Below, piece by piece: positions 44,801 through 53,380 of a stretch of 64,000 nucleotides of DNA. Both the position numbers and the translations under genes were made by a program. Positions within the stretch are counted from its first letter, which is position 1; each line of letters begins with the position of its first letter. The stretch spans positions 15,695 through 79,694 of the forward strand of contig JAYWHX010000002.1 of assembly GCA_043777375.1 (NCBI GenBank), in the 5' to 3' direction. Below the pieces are notes generated by a model. It saw nothing but the letters and a program-made list of their open reading frames with translations. It did not search any database and had not been told where the DNA came from. The DNA comes from TH-plancto1 sp043777375. Its GTDB lineage: Bacteria; Planctomycetota; Planctomycetia; Planctomycetales; Planctomycetaceae.

Positions 44801-47800
44801 AGTCCCGCCGCTGTTCACCGTGCTGGATGGGCAGGGGGCCGAGCAACCGCTCGACATCTTGAAGCAATCATGGCAGCTGTACCACCCGGACAATTTGCTG
44901 TTGATCGACAGCCCGGGCGCGTTCCAACCGAAATTGGATCTCGACCAGGATGGGTCGCTCGGTCGTTGGAGTTCGCTGTTCCGCGCCCCGAGTCCGCAGC
45001 AGATTCGCGATGCCGTTCTGCTGGTCGCGATTGTGTTCCTGCTGGTGTGGGGTCTACGGAAGACAGTCGCCCGGTTTGGGTGGCTGCGATCTTTCAGCAG
45101 CGCAGCGGTGGGGCTGTTGATCTGTGGTGTTGGGTATTTTGTGATGCGTGAGAATGAGTACGCTACTCAGAACTATGCGACAAATAATTACGCTGGAGTT
45201 AAGGACGATTACGGTGACTTTGCCAAAACCGCAAACCCGGCCCCGATGGCCTCGTCAAGTGCTCCCGCGATGGGAGGAAGCGGCGGCGGGTTTGGTGGCG
45301 GTGGTCCAATGAGCGGTGAGATGGCCGCCCCCGCGGAAGGAATGCCCGGCGCTATGGGCGGAATGTCTGCCGATGATGTGGTGAAATTGCATGACAATGC
45401 CCCCCTGGATGTGTTAGCAGTCCCGGCCTCGCCAGCGACAGAACCAACACCGGCAGATGCTCCCTTTGAGCATGACGCAATCATCGAAGACGAAACCGTG
45501 CGGCTCTCTCGCGAGAAGGATTCGATGCCGGACGGAGAGCGCAGTCGACGGATGACTCTCGCCGAGCGCCGGATTGGCGGTGTCATGTTAGGTGCCGAAC
45601 TGAAGAGCGAATCTGCCGTTGAGCAGAAACAACTGTCCGATCCACAGTCCGTCGTCTCTGGCACGAACGATGGCAAAAAACGGGAGGAACTCTTCCTCGA
45701 TAATGTCCTCGGACGAATGATAAGCCCAGCCAAGCCAGCTGCTGGAATGGACGTCTCGGGGTACCGTGCAAATGTCGAGCAGCCCGCCCAACCCGCATGG
45801 GAGGATACCAACGGGAACGGCGTGCGCTATCACGGTGACGAAAACGGGTTCGAAAACGCCGAAGCCGTCCAACCCCAAGCCAAGCTCGGCGGGTTGCTGT
45901 CACTTGCCCTCTCGCTCGCCTACCCGGATGACTCCACGACTCGCGAGTTTACCTTCCTCGGCAATGGCAGTGCCTCCGCCGACCTGCACTTGAAGTTCAC
46001 TCGCCGGGACAAATCGCGCGACTGGACCTGCTTCGTCATCGCAGCTGTCGTTGTGATCGGATGGTTCTGCCGCCGGTTGCCACTGACTCTGCGGGCCGCC
46101 TGTGTCGCGGTGCTGATCATCGGTTCCATCGCCATCGCGCCGCTGCTGCCAACACGCTGCCAGCCGATCATTGATGGGCTGTTCTTCGGAGGTTGGGCGG
46201 TGCTGCTGCTGGGTCTTGTGTACTGGCTAATCTGCCGGATCATGGCCCGCTGCTGTCCTGATGTGGTCACTCGGTCATCAACCCCGCTCACCACGGTGGC
46301 CGTGTTGCTGGCGATGCTGCTGGCTCCCGCACTGACACAGGCCGACGAAGCCCCGCCGCTCGATCTGGGGCCGCATATTGTCCTGCCGTACACCGGGGAT
46401 GACCCTTCAACCGCCGATCGCGTTTATCTGCCCCAGCCGCTGTTTCTCGAACTCTGGAAAAAGGCCCATCCCGAGGAAGCTCTGAAGGCCGATGCCCCGT
46501 ATGACGGCTGGGTCGTCGAATCCCTGCATGCGGCGACGTTTGAACAAACAGGCAACACCGCCGTCGTGCACGTGAAGACCCGCATGGTGCTGATCTGCGC
46601 CCATGACCGACAATTTGCACACTCGCTGCCGATCCGCGAGGTCGCCCTCAAGTCAGCTGTCCTTGATGGTCAACCGGCGTCCGTGCTCACCGTCGGCCCC
46701 GGATACGCGCTCGTCGTTCAGGGAAAGGGCACACACGTCCTCGATCTGGAGTTCGACCTCCAGGCCATCACCGAAGGCCCCGCCGGACGCTTCACTCTCA
46801 AAACCAATCAGGCCGCTGCGGCTATGCTCTCGGTCCAGCTTCCCAAGATCATGGGCGACCGCGATCTGAAGGTGAATGGAGCGACCGGAGCCTACCGCAT
46901 CCGCGAGACCGAGAACGGCCCCGTTCTCGACACAGCTGTCGATCGCGGCGGCGACATCACCATCTCGTGGCAGCCGCGTGCCGTGCGCGGTGCGGGCAAC
47001 ACGATTGTGCATGTCGATACTGGCGAGGCAATCGTCGTCGACGATACCGGGCTCCATGTAAACCACCACTTCTCGTACCGCGTGCGGCAGGGCTCGCTCA
47101 CAGAAGTGGCCTTTGACGCCCCTGCCGCGCTGGCCATCCGCGAGATCTCCGGCCCCGATGTCGGCGGCTGGCAACTCGATGACGCTCAGGGAGCGACACG
47201 CCGGTTGCGAGTCTTCCTGCGGCGCACCGTCGAGGACCAGACGACGATCCTCGTCGACCTGTTCACTCCACTGCCGGTCACCGATATCGTTCAGACGTTG
47301 CCGGTTCCCGAACTGGTCCCGATGGATGCCACGCGCGAGATTGGCCAGATTGGCCTCTTTGCCGGGGGCGAGTTCGCCCTGCGGGCTGTCGATGTGAAGG
47401 GAGCGGTCCAGATCGATGTCCCTCAGTACCAACCGGTCGCGATGCCGCATCGCATAGAGGCCGCCCCGCTGGCGGTGTATCGTTTTGCGACCCGCCCGGC
47501 GAGCCTGACCGTGTCACTCTCTCGCAAGCAGCCCGAGACCAAATGCCTGACCGAGCACGGGGTGCTGGTCGGGACGCGCAAGCTGGAATGGGCCAGCCGG
47601 TTCCAATTCGATCTCACGGGGGCTCCGCGTCCCAGCGTGTCGGTGTCGCTACCGCCCGACTTCCTGCTCATGGATGTCGAAGGTTCCGACTTCATCACTG
47701 ACTGGTACGACTCTGCCGGGGAAGCCGGTCGCCGGACGCTGACTATTGAATTCGACCAGCCACGACTGGGTCAGGTGGACGTCCTGCTGCATGGACTGGT

Positions 47801-50315
47801 CGCTCGGCAGCCGGAGAACACCTCCGTCGAGTTGCTGGCTCCGCAAACCATCGGCGTGACCAAGCTGAACTCTTCGTTGGCCGTCTGGCTCAGTGATCTC
47901 TACTCTGCCACAGTTCGCACGTCTGAGGGATGGAAGACCTCTCCTCCCGAACAATTATCGAATGAACTTCAACACCTGCGGACGACTCCGATTCAGTTCG
48001 CATTCCGCGCGAACGCAGCGGTCAATCAACCGGTGATTGTCGACCTCACTCGACAGGTCGCCCAGCTGAGTGCCGACCTCGTGACGCTGGTGGCGGTGGC
48101 CGATGACTCGATCGATTATGGTCTGACGTTCCGCTGGAAGATCAGCCGCGCAGCTGCGGATACGTTTCAGTTCACGACTCCGGATTGGCTCAAGGACCGC
48201 CTCGAATTGACCGTGCCCGGCGTGCGGCAGATCAGTTCCGAAGCCACCGAGAGCGGTGACATCCTGTGGACGATCCAGCTGGTCGATGCGGTGCGGAGCC
48301 AGTTCCTGTGTACCGGGGTCGTCACGCTGCCCCCTCCGGTCGATGACGTGATTCAGATTCCCGATGTACAGTTCCTCGACACCATCGTGGCGGGCAAACA
48401 GAACCCGCTGGAGACGCAGCGGCGCTGCGCCATCATCGTCAACCGCTCAGCGGGTCAGCTGGTGGCGGTCGATGAACGACTGGTCAACAAGATTCCCCGC
48501 GACCAGTTGCCGTTGATCGTCGAGAGTGGCTTGCTGGACCAGGCGCTCGCGATTACCGAACTGTCGAGCCAGCAGGCTCTGCCGAAATGGAAGCTGGTCC
48601 GCTCTGCCGTTCAAGACACTGGGCGCGCGACGATCACCGGGAGTGAACTGGTCACCTCGCTGGCGTGGGATGGGGCCTGGAAGACGCGGGCGACCTATAC
48701 GGTTCGCAATCGCGGGCAGCAGTTCCTGGGACTGAAACTGCCCGAGAATTCCCAGCTGATGTCGGTCTTCGTCAAGGGGCGACCGTCACGAACAGTGTTG
48801 TCCAAACTGAACGAGAAGACCATTCATCTGGTTCCGCTGCCGCAGACCAGCGTCGTCGATCTGTCGTTCGATGTGCAGATCACACTCGGTGGGCAGTTGC
48901 CGACTCCACTTCAGCAGGGGGCCCATCTGACCGCACAAGAAGTCAGCCTGCCCGCACCCGATGTGATCACGCGGGACGAGTCCGCCGAGTTCGGTTTGAC
49001 CGTAGCGCATACCTCGTGGCGGATCTTCACGCCGGACAAGCTGGACGTGACACTGGTCGGGGATCGCAAGCGATCCAATGTTGATCAGCTAACGGCGGAT
49101 GAGACGTTTGCCTCGCTGGAGATTCAGAAGTCGTCTCGGATCGAAGCCGATGTGAAGGAGATGCTGCGCGTCATCAGTGATGTTCGCAGCGATAGCTCGA
49201 AGCGGGCTCAATCGCAAGATAATCTCAAGCAGCTGCAGACCATTCTGGCACTGCAATGTGCCACGATCGAGAGTAACGCCCCCGCGAAGCCGGAGTCCGT
49301 TCAACTATACAATGAGGCAAAGGACCTCAACGGTCGCTTGCTGGCGGAAGTGACGAAGAACAGTGCGGAAGTGCCCGCTGTTCAGTTGGCCGAGCCGCAG
49401 TCGTCTCTCAGCTCGAATCGGGATTTCATCGTCGGGAGTAACTCGCTGAACTACATGAATAACAGTGGTGATGGGATCATCGTGGGGGGCGATGCCTCGG
49501 TGAAATTTCACTTCATCGTCCCCGAGGCCGCCGACAAGAAGATGGATCGGGCTGCCGGAAAGGGCGTGAAGCAATCTGGGGGTCGCGGAGCCTTACGGAA
49601 ATCTCTGGAGGATCAGTCGTTCAGCAATGGATTTCAAGGTGGGCAACTGGCAGGCGGCGGCCAGCAGGGCTCGTTCTTTGTTGGGCAGCCCCCCGCCAGT
49701 CAGACGCCCGAAAGATTCGGCAATGATGGGCGTATAATTCAGGAGCAGCTTTGGGCGCAGCAACAACAGATCGACGGCCTTCGCTTTGATAAAGAGCAGA
49801 GCGTCAATGAATACTTCGACGTGGCCAGTCGAAATGCAATCTCGGGACCGAACACCAGTGGTGGGGCTGATTCGACAAGAGCCTGGAGCGGGGCGACCGA
49901 TGGAACCAGTGCATCAATTGCCACAGGCTGGACCCAAACCGGTGGCCTATCGCTGCCGATCGAGATCCCCATGGTCGGCTCCGAGACCGTGTTCTCGAAG
50001 GTCGGCGGCTCTCCGCTGTTGACGATCTCGCTGCGTCCGCGTCAGGCGTGGACTCGCTCGTTGACCTGGCTCTGGTCGCTCTGCTGGGGCGTGCTGGCTC
50101 TGTGGGTGGTCCGCCGGATTCGGACTGCATCGAGCGCCACTTCGCTGCGTCCCGTTCTGGGGTTTGTGGCCGTTCTCGGTGTTCTCGGCTACCTGCTGCT
50201 GCCCGGTGATCTGCGATTCATGAGCCTGCTGGTCTTTGTCGTGAGCTTGATCGCCGTCATGCTGATCGGGGTGAAACGCGAAGTTGCCGATGAGCAGGCG
50301 AGCGGGGCTGTGTAA
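41883..50315 (+). CDS. Very large exported multi-module membrane protein, unknown function (2810 aa)
   Basis: The function is unknown. ATG 41883 has a strong ribosome site (AAGGAGG about 11 nt upstream), but the first ~76 codons are intergenic-repeat DNA read in frame. A normal signal peptide (NLFLRGLVLTLLLLLGQSS) begins only at ~79, and in-frame GTG codons at 42111 and 42114 are alternative starts. The module VPLEEFDAVMARDRQGVL follows, then beta-rich repeats to ~1040, two TM helices (~1044-1090), a Gly/Met/Ala-rich linker (~1120-1163), a further TM cluster (~1380-1486) ending like a signal peptide (AMLLAPALTQADEAPP), a second full module set with VYLPQPLFLELW, a Gly/Gln-rich region (~2560-2680) and C-terminal TM helices (~2720-2800). 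It looks like two ancestral exported proteins fused. It follows the 1152-residue paralogue by 23 nt. Confidence 0.85.
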   Translation: MKSFQSSVFSCQSAERLAHMSRSENDHGGTEARRGGGSCHRQPTTGDLIASIRNGIDASLAPPTISLHSSPCLRASVVNLFLRGLVLTLLLLLGQSSTPAQDPVDLLDQPLRHIFVPLEEFDAVMARDRQGVLIKKAEFEALVAEAIKNKPVGVQPTGVVVSSANYVAKIDGDQLVMTATIQFTNFNKTWTEFHIPASGLSVEKCHINGQPALAGWHAENPNILRVFTDVQGAGTITLDLSARLAAVGSDLATGFGIVPAASGELVVSLPAGKFLQESGNNFPRSAPADQPAEYRVALGGHSSVTLQITNRQASTRTDALTLANTAIAVAVAPGEVTWSAKSALQVVGRPVDRIVCTVPMSLEITAVESTGLDSWLLTDTPDDPARTTITLAYRQPFEGSREITFRGVLKAASDMAWEVPTLDFNDITSQVGIAEVRYPAGVRLRVGELDGVRTVVSQAVTAENGDSLLHFQIWKPRFKLPFVTEPKTREVRAAVTNLLDLNANGLDFTAVINLQTRLAPLFDAQINLPAEWQIRSVFLGDQPITWQVVPQEAGINQIRITFPTPIPADGTVSLTLNAGLEPEKWPVEDQPTQIALPRLQLPQAGVIEGLYGITAEVALDVVPAEVAGLDQPSPAELNILRQKIAAYGREIRLGFSLQDSEYKGQLKVARKPARISSNASTFFRIEPDTLNTHIESQLRIEGGGVRQLLIDLPEASGTDLRFRLSPFFTVMPNAGDQQRISLPIPPKIVEQTAAPAKNGIRRWTLRFDRYANDTYRLSVDIRHPRPEKGPFNCPVFTVIGAERETGFVAIEASQEQFLSPLATDVTGQPLLKVDPIDFPPAAYRPQEAIVAGYRYTRPGWALAVGEQRFDRAQVPTAVGHSAGYKTVLGRNGELQHQADLEFTAIGVQNLKVRLPENVDLWAVQLDGQPQEIRSQADGLLVAVPQDGQATAHHTLTLFYRSSLPTPNSDEFRQVPPLFTVLDGQGAEQPLDILKQSWQLYHPDNLLLIDSPGAFQPKLDLDQDGSLGRWSSLFRAPSPQQIRDAVLLVAIVFLLVWGLRKTVARFGWLRSFSSAAVGLLICGVGYFVMRENEYATQNYATNNYAGVKDDYGDFAKTANPAPMASSSAPAMGGSGGGFGGGGPMSGEMAAPAEGMPGAMGGMSADDVVKLHDNAPLDVLAVPASPATEPTPADAPFEHDAIIEDETVRLSREKDSMPDGERSRRMTLAERRIGGVMLGAELKSESAVEQKQLSDPQSVVSGTNDGKKREELFLDNVLGRMISPAKPAAGMDVSGYRANVEQPAQPAWEDTNGNGVRYHGDENGFENAEAVQPQAKLGGLLSLALSLAYPDDSTTREFTFLGNGSASADLHLKFTRRDKSRDWTCFVIAAVVVIGWFCRRLPLTLRAACVAVLIIGSIAIAPLLPTRCQPIIDGLFFGGWAVLLLGLVYWLICRIMARCCPDVVTRSSTPLTTVAVLLAMLLAPALTQADEAPPLDLGPHIVLPYTGDDPSTADRVYLPQPLFLELWKKAHPEEALKADAPYDGWVVESLHAATFEQTGNTAVVHVKTRMVLICAHDRQFAHSLPIREVALKSAVLDGQPASVLTVGPGYALVVQGKGTHVLDLEFDLQAITEGPAGRFTLKTNQAAAAMLSVQLPKIMGDRDLKVNGATGAYRIRETENGPVLDTAVDRGGDITISWQPRAVRGAGNTIVHVDTGEAIVVDDTGLHVNHHFSYRVRQGSLTEVAFDAPAALAIREISGPDVGGWQLDDAQGATRRLRVFLRRTVEDQTTILVDLFTPLPVTDIVQTLPVPELVPMDATREIGQIGLFAGGEFALRAVDVKGAVQIDVPQYQPVAMPHRIEAAPLAVYRFATRPASLTVSLSRKQPETKCLTEHGVLVGTRKLEWASRFQFDLTGAPRPSVSVSLPPDFLLMDVEGSDFITDWYDSAGEAGRRTLTIEFDQPRLGQVDVLLHGLVARQPENTSVELLAPQTIGVTKLNSSLAVWLSDLYSATVRTSEGWKTSPPEQLSNELQHLRTTPIQFAFRANAAVNQPVIVDLTRQVAQLSADLVTLVAVADDSIDYGLTFRWKISRAAADTFQFTTPDWLKDRLELTVPGVRQISSEATESGDILWTIQLVDAVRSQFLCTGVVTLPPPVDDVIQIPDVQFLDTIVAGKQNPLETQRRCAIIVNRSAGQLVAVDERLVNKIPRDQLPLIVESGLLDQALAITELSSQQALPKWKLVRSAVQDTGRATITGSELVTSLAWDGAWKTRATYTVRNRGQQFLGLKLPENSQLMSVFVKGRPSRTVLSKLNEKTIHLVPLPQTSVVDLSFDVQITLGGQLPTPLQQGAHLTAQEVSLPAPDVITRDESAEFGLTVAHTSWRIFTPDKLDVTLVGDRKRSNVDQLTADETFASLEIQKSSRIEADVKEMLRVISDVRSDSSKRAQSQDNLKQLQTILALQCATIESNAPAKPESVQLYNEAKDLNGRLLAEVTKNSAEVPAVQLAEPQSSLSSNRDFIVGSNSLNYMNNSGDGIIVGGDASVKFHFIVPEAADKKMDRAAGKGVKQSGGRGALRKSLEDQSFSNGFQGGQLAGGGQQGSFFVGQPPASQTPERFGNDGRIIQEQLWAQQQQIDGLRFDKEQSVNEYFDVASRNAISGPNTSGGADSTRAWSGATDGTSASIATGWTQTGGLSLPIEIPMVGSETVFSKVGGSPLLTISLRPRQAWTRSLTWLWSLCWGVLALWVVRRIRTASSATSLRPVLGFVAVLGVLGYLLLPGDLRFMSLLVFVVSLIAVMLIGVKREVADEQASGAV
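41889..41924. repeat. TCAGTTTTCAG-type repeat inside the 2810-aa coding start
   Basis: The stretch contains TTTTCAGTCGTCAGTTTTCA followed by GTTGTCAGTCAGC. The same motif family occurs at 53892-53984 in a true intergenic palindrome, where TCAGTTTTCAGCAGTCAGC is seen. Here it lies directly after the start codon and is translated as SFQSSVFSCQS. Confidence 0.65.
41960..42114. repeat. Palindromic GGAGGCAC repeat translated within the 2810-aa gene
   Basis: A perfect 25-bp inverted repeat (41960-41984 with 42090-42114) is built of CACGGAGG units: left CCACGGAGGCACGGAGGCAC then GGAGA, right its complement. The 105-bp spacer is also read through. The right arm ends exactly on the alternative GTG start codons (42111, 42114). 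It is the GAGG-type relative of the AAGG repeats elsewhere in the window. Confidence 0.85.
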
Positions 50316-50353
50316 AGTCGAACGCCATTGAATGGGAAGCCAGAGAAATGTGT

Positions 50354-50417
50354 CACACAAAGGCACGAAGGCACAAAGGTCGTCCCAGTTGTCTTTGTGC
50401 CTTCGTGCCTTTGTGTG
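50354..50417. repeat. Perfect 25-bp palindromic repeat of the AAGG-unit family
   Basis: CACACAAAGGCACGAAGGCA then CAAAG (50354-50378) pairs exactly with 50393-50417 around a 14-bp spacer. It starts 39 nt after the stop of the 2810-residue gene. The stem could act as a transcription terminator or mRNA end, but it lacks a T tract and its unit structure matches the repeat family instead. Confidence 0.8.
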
Positions 50418-50507
50418 AGAAAATGAGACGGCTCCCCGATGACAATCCTGAGAGACATCGACTGAACATCGACGAGCGACCTGCCACACACAATTTCGTG
50501 CTACAGT

Positions 50508-51509
50508 GTGGGCTCATTGGCGGGGGCTGAGAAACCATCCGGCTCACGCCGGACGCTCGCCGGATGGGAACTTCTTGGGGCTGGTTGTTTCGTGGCTGTT
50601 GTCTGCTCTGTGGTGATCGCTGTACTCCTCGCATTCGTGGTCTGGGAATCGATCCAGCTGCGCAGGGGTGTGCGCGGGACGACGCTGACGACGACGGCCT
50701 CCTGGGGGATCTTGGTCGCCGCTTGGTGGTGGATTGCAGCGGTGTTGTCGGCGTTCTGTTTTGCCGATCGCCCGGTGGTTCAGGACCAGCTGTGGTATTG
50801 GGCGGCGGTCGTGTCGCTGGTGCCGCCGATTGCGGTACTGGGTGCGAAACGTCCGGGTAGCGAGGCGTGGAATTTCTTTGTCTTGATTCCGCTGGTGCTG
50901 GTGCTGGGTTGGCCCGCGCTCACTGTGTGGACTGCTCAGGGTCCGGGGGCATTGCGGGTGGAATCGCCGGTGTTGATCGGGTTTGTTTTGGTACTGGTCA
51001 TGGGATGCGGAAACTACATCGTCACGCGTTTGGCACTTCCAGCACTGCTGTACGCCTTGAGTGTCGTGTTGGTGTTGGCCCCCTGTTCGACGGTCTCGGC
51101 ATTTCGAGGTGTCTCGTCGGAGGTGACTCGACTGGCGGGAACAGGTTGCTTGGTACTGGCGGTGTTCTGGAGCTGGGGCATCTTGCGACAGCGATCGACC
51201 ACTCACAATGGCCCCGACCGCGTGTGGAACGACTTCCGCGAGATGTTCGGCATCGTGTGGATGAAGCGGGCGCTGGACCGCATCAACGAGGAGTTCGCCG
51301 AGCGTGAGCAGTGGCCCGCCCGACTGGGGACGGACGGGTTGGAGTGGTCTGCCCCTCCCACCCAGGAGCAGCGAGCGCACATCGAGGCCCGGCTGGAGTA
51401 CGCGCTGCGCTGGTTGCTGCGGCGGTTTGTTGATCCGGAATGGATTGATCGGAGATTGGAGTCAGCGGTGGGGGACAGCTCCGCGGCGAAGACTTCGCGT
51501 CGCGGCTAA
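50508..51509 (+). CDS. Multi-pass integral membrane protein, unknown function
   Basis: This 333-residue protein has seven or eight hydrophobic helices between ~25 and ~235 (for example GCFVAVVCSVVIAVLLAFVV, WWWIAAVLSAFCF, FFVLIPLVLVLGWPALTVW, LIGFVLVLVMGCGNYIV). A cytosolic C-terminal tail (~240-333) contains WMKRALDRINEEFAEREQWP and ALRWLLRRFVDPEWIDRRLE. I know no named family for it. The start used is GTG 50508; no clear ribosome site was seen, and a later start is possible. It lies ~190 nt after the 2810-residue gene, with a palindromic repeat in between, and precedes the S41 protease on the same strand, so it may belong to the same envelope cluster, but this is not proven. Confidence 0.7.
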   Translation: MGSLAGAEKPSGSRRTLAGWELLGAGCFVAVVCSVVIAVLLAFVVWESIQLRRGVRGTTLTTTASWGILVAAWWWIAAVLSAFCFADRPVVQDQLWYWAAVVSLVPPIAVLGAKRPGSEAWNFFVLIPLVLVLGWPALTVWTAQGPGALRVESPVLIGFVLVLVMGCGNYIVTRLALPALLYALSVVLVLAPCSTVSAFRGVSSEVTRLAGTGCLVLAVFWSWGILRQRSTTHNGPDRVWNDFREMFGIVWMKRALDRINEEFAEREQWPARLGTDGLEWSAPPTQEQRAHIEARLEYALRWLLRRFVDPEWIDRRLESAVGDSSAAKTSRRG

Positions 51510-51529
51510 GCGGCGGGGAGTTCCCCGTC

Positions 51530-51558
51530 TTGCTGCTCTGCGGTCCCCGGCCTAAGAT
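51530..51558 (+). promoter_or_regulatory. Sigma70-like promoter candidate for the S41 protease gene
   Basis: TTGCTG (51530-51535) and TAAGAT (51553-51558) are spaced by 17 bp, each matching consensus at four of six positions. They lie ~80 nt before ATG 51641 and just after a short CGGGGA-GT-TCCCCG hairpin (51514-51527) that could end the preceding transcript. Low confidence. Confidence 0.28.
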
Positions 51559-51640
51559 GCTCTGGGTCGCGGAGACCTGTTACGACACCAGTTCGCGAGT
51601 TACTCTCGCGGTTTGTTCTCGCACGGATGAAGGAATGACC

Positions 51641-53110
51641 ATGCGGACTTTTGCGGCACGTTTTGCGTGCTTGGTGATGCTGGGTACTGGATTAGGTTTT
51701 TGGATCGGTGCCACTCGTGCTGAAGATCCGGTCAAGGTCGACCCCGCGACGACCGAACCGGCCAAGACCGACGAGTACTTTGAGCTGATGCAGGTCTTTG
51801 TCGACACGTTCGACGAAATCGATCAGAACTACGTCAAGGACGTTGACCGTCGCAAGCTGATCGAGTCGGCGATTCGTGGCATGTTGGCCGATCTCGATCC
51901 GTATTCGGACTACATCAGCCCCGAAGAGCTGGCTCGGTTCAACGAGTCGGTCGATCAAGAATTCGGCGGTGTCGGCATTCAGGTGCGATTCCTGCGAGAG
52001 ATTCGGGCAATCGAGGTCACGACGCCGCTCCCCGGCAGTCCAGCCTATAAGGCGGGAATTCAGCCTGGCGATCGCATTGTGGAAGTCGCCGGCAAGAAAG
52101 TCGCCGATTTCGAGCAGGATCGCGAGATGGATTCAGCCATCGAGGTCTTGCGGGGCAAGGCCGGTGAAGTCGTCAACATTGGCTACACACGCGGCGATTC
52201 CCCGGACATCACCCGCGTCGATTTAACTCGCGAGATCATCCACCTCGATACCGCGCTCGGGGAATCGTACAAGACCGACGGCACGTGGAACTTCATGCTC
52301 GATGAGGCTAAGAAGATTGGGTACGTCCGCCTGACGCACTTCACGAGCCGCAGCGGAGCCGAGATGAAGGCTGCTTTGAAGGCACTGAAGGCCGAGGGTA
52401 TGAAGGGCCTGATCATTGATGTTCGCTTCAATCCTGGCGGCTATTTGCAGACAGCTGTCGAGATCGCGGATCTGTTTTTGGAAGACGGTGTCATCGTCTC
52501 GACAGAGGGGCGGAATAGTCGGCCCGTCACTCGCACCGCGAAAAAGGCCGGGACTTTTACCGGATTTCCGATCGTTGTGATGACGAATCGATTTAGTGCC
52601 TCGGCCAGCGAGATCCTTGCCGCAGCGATTCAAGATCACAAACGCGGCGTCGTGGTGGGTGAGCGAACCTGGGGCAAGGGCAGCGTGCAGAACACCATGG
52701 ATGTCGAAGAGGGCAAGAGCAAGCTCAAGCTGACGACCGCCTCGTATTACCGCCCCAGCAAGGAAAAGATCCACCGCTTTCCTGGAGAGACCGAAGCTGA
52801 CAAGTGGGGCGTCATGCCCAACGACGGGATGAAGACTGAATTCACCATCGAGCAGATGCGGGCCTATAACGCCGACCGCCTCAAACGCGATGTGATTACG
52901 AAAACTCCAGTCCCGAGTTCCTTCGACGATACCCAGCTGACGAAGGCACGCGAAGTGATCGACCAGGAGATTGCCAAGGCAGCAGAAGGGGCGAAGCCCG
53001 CCGATGCCGCACCGGTTCCTCCGGAAGGAGAGAAGAAGGAAGGCGAGGCCGACAAGAAGAAGGCGGCCCGCATTCCGTTCTTCCCGACGACTCTCAAGTA
53101 CGTGCTCTAG
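51641..53110 (+). CDS. S41-family C-terminal processing peptidase
   Basis: This 489-residue exported serine protease starts at ATG 51641, with AAGGA about 7 nt upstream and a signal peptide right after (FACLVMLGTGLGFWIGATRA). An N-terminal helical region (~40-100) contains IDQNYVKDVDRRKLIESAIRG. A PDZ domain follows (~105-190; GVGIQVRF, SPAYKAGIQPGDRIVEVAGK). The protease core has MTNRFSASASEILAAAIQDH, with the catalytic Ser in residues 319-323, and RTWGKGSVQ, with Lys346 as general base. A charged Lys/Glu/Ala-rich tail (~440-480) ends the chain. Such CtpA-like proteases trim the C-termini of envelope proteins, and the neighbouring giant membrane proteins are possible substrates (inference). 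Confidence 0.95.
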   Translation: MRTFAARFACLVMLGTGLGFWIGATRAEDPVKVDPATTEPAKTDEYFELMQVFVDTFDEIDQNYVKDVDRRKLIESAIRGMLADLDPYSDYISPEELARFNESVDQEFGGVGIQVRFLREIRAIEVTTPLPGSPAYKAGIQPGDRIVEVAGKKVADFEQDREMDSAIEVLRGKAGEVVNIGYTRGDSPDITRVDLTREIIHLDTALGESYKTDGTWNFMLDEAKKIGYVRLTHFTSRSGAEMKAALKALKAEGMKGLIIDVRFNPGGYLQTAVEIADLFLEDGVIVSTEGRNSRPVTRTAKKAGTFTGFPIVVMTNRFSASASEILAAAIQDHKRGVVVGERTWGKGSVQNTMDVEEGKSKLKLTTASYYRPSKEKIHRFPGETEADKWGVMPNDGMKTEFTIEQMRAYNADRLKRDVITKTPVPSSFDDTQLTKAREVIDQEIAKAAEGAKPADAAPVPPEGEKKEGEADKKKAARIPFFPTTLKYVL

Positions 53111-53380
53111 ACCCCACTCGCCAGCCTCCGATGTCCGCGGAGACTCTCAGCGCATGAATAGCTGAGTTCCTGTGAGGAATACTGAGATCCTGTCGAGTTT
53201 TCACTCCATCGGCTGCTGTGCCCGGAGCCATCCTGAACCGCTAAATCGAACTCGATTGGGACGCAGAGGTCTTGGATGAGAGGGGAGCCATCAGGCTGAC
53301 CAAACACTCCCAAGGCCGCGAGCAATAGAGGCGGAGGATGACCCAGTGCAGCTGGGTGCAGTGATAGAGGATCAATTCAC

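Noticed and set aside
50354..50417. Palindrome after the 2810-residue gene as a Rho-independent terminator
   Set aside because: The stem is strong but lacks a T tract and is made of the same units as the repeat family elsewhere, so I classed it as a repeat. It may still stabilise the 3' end of the mRNA.
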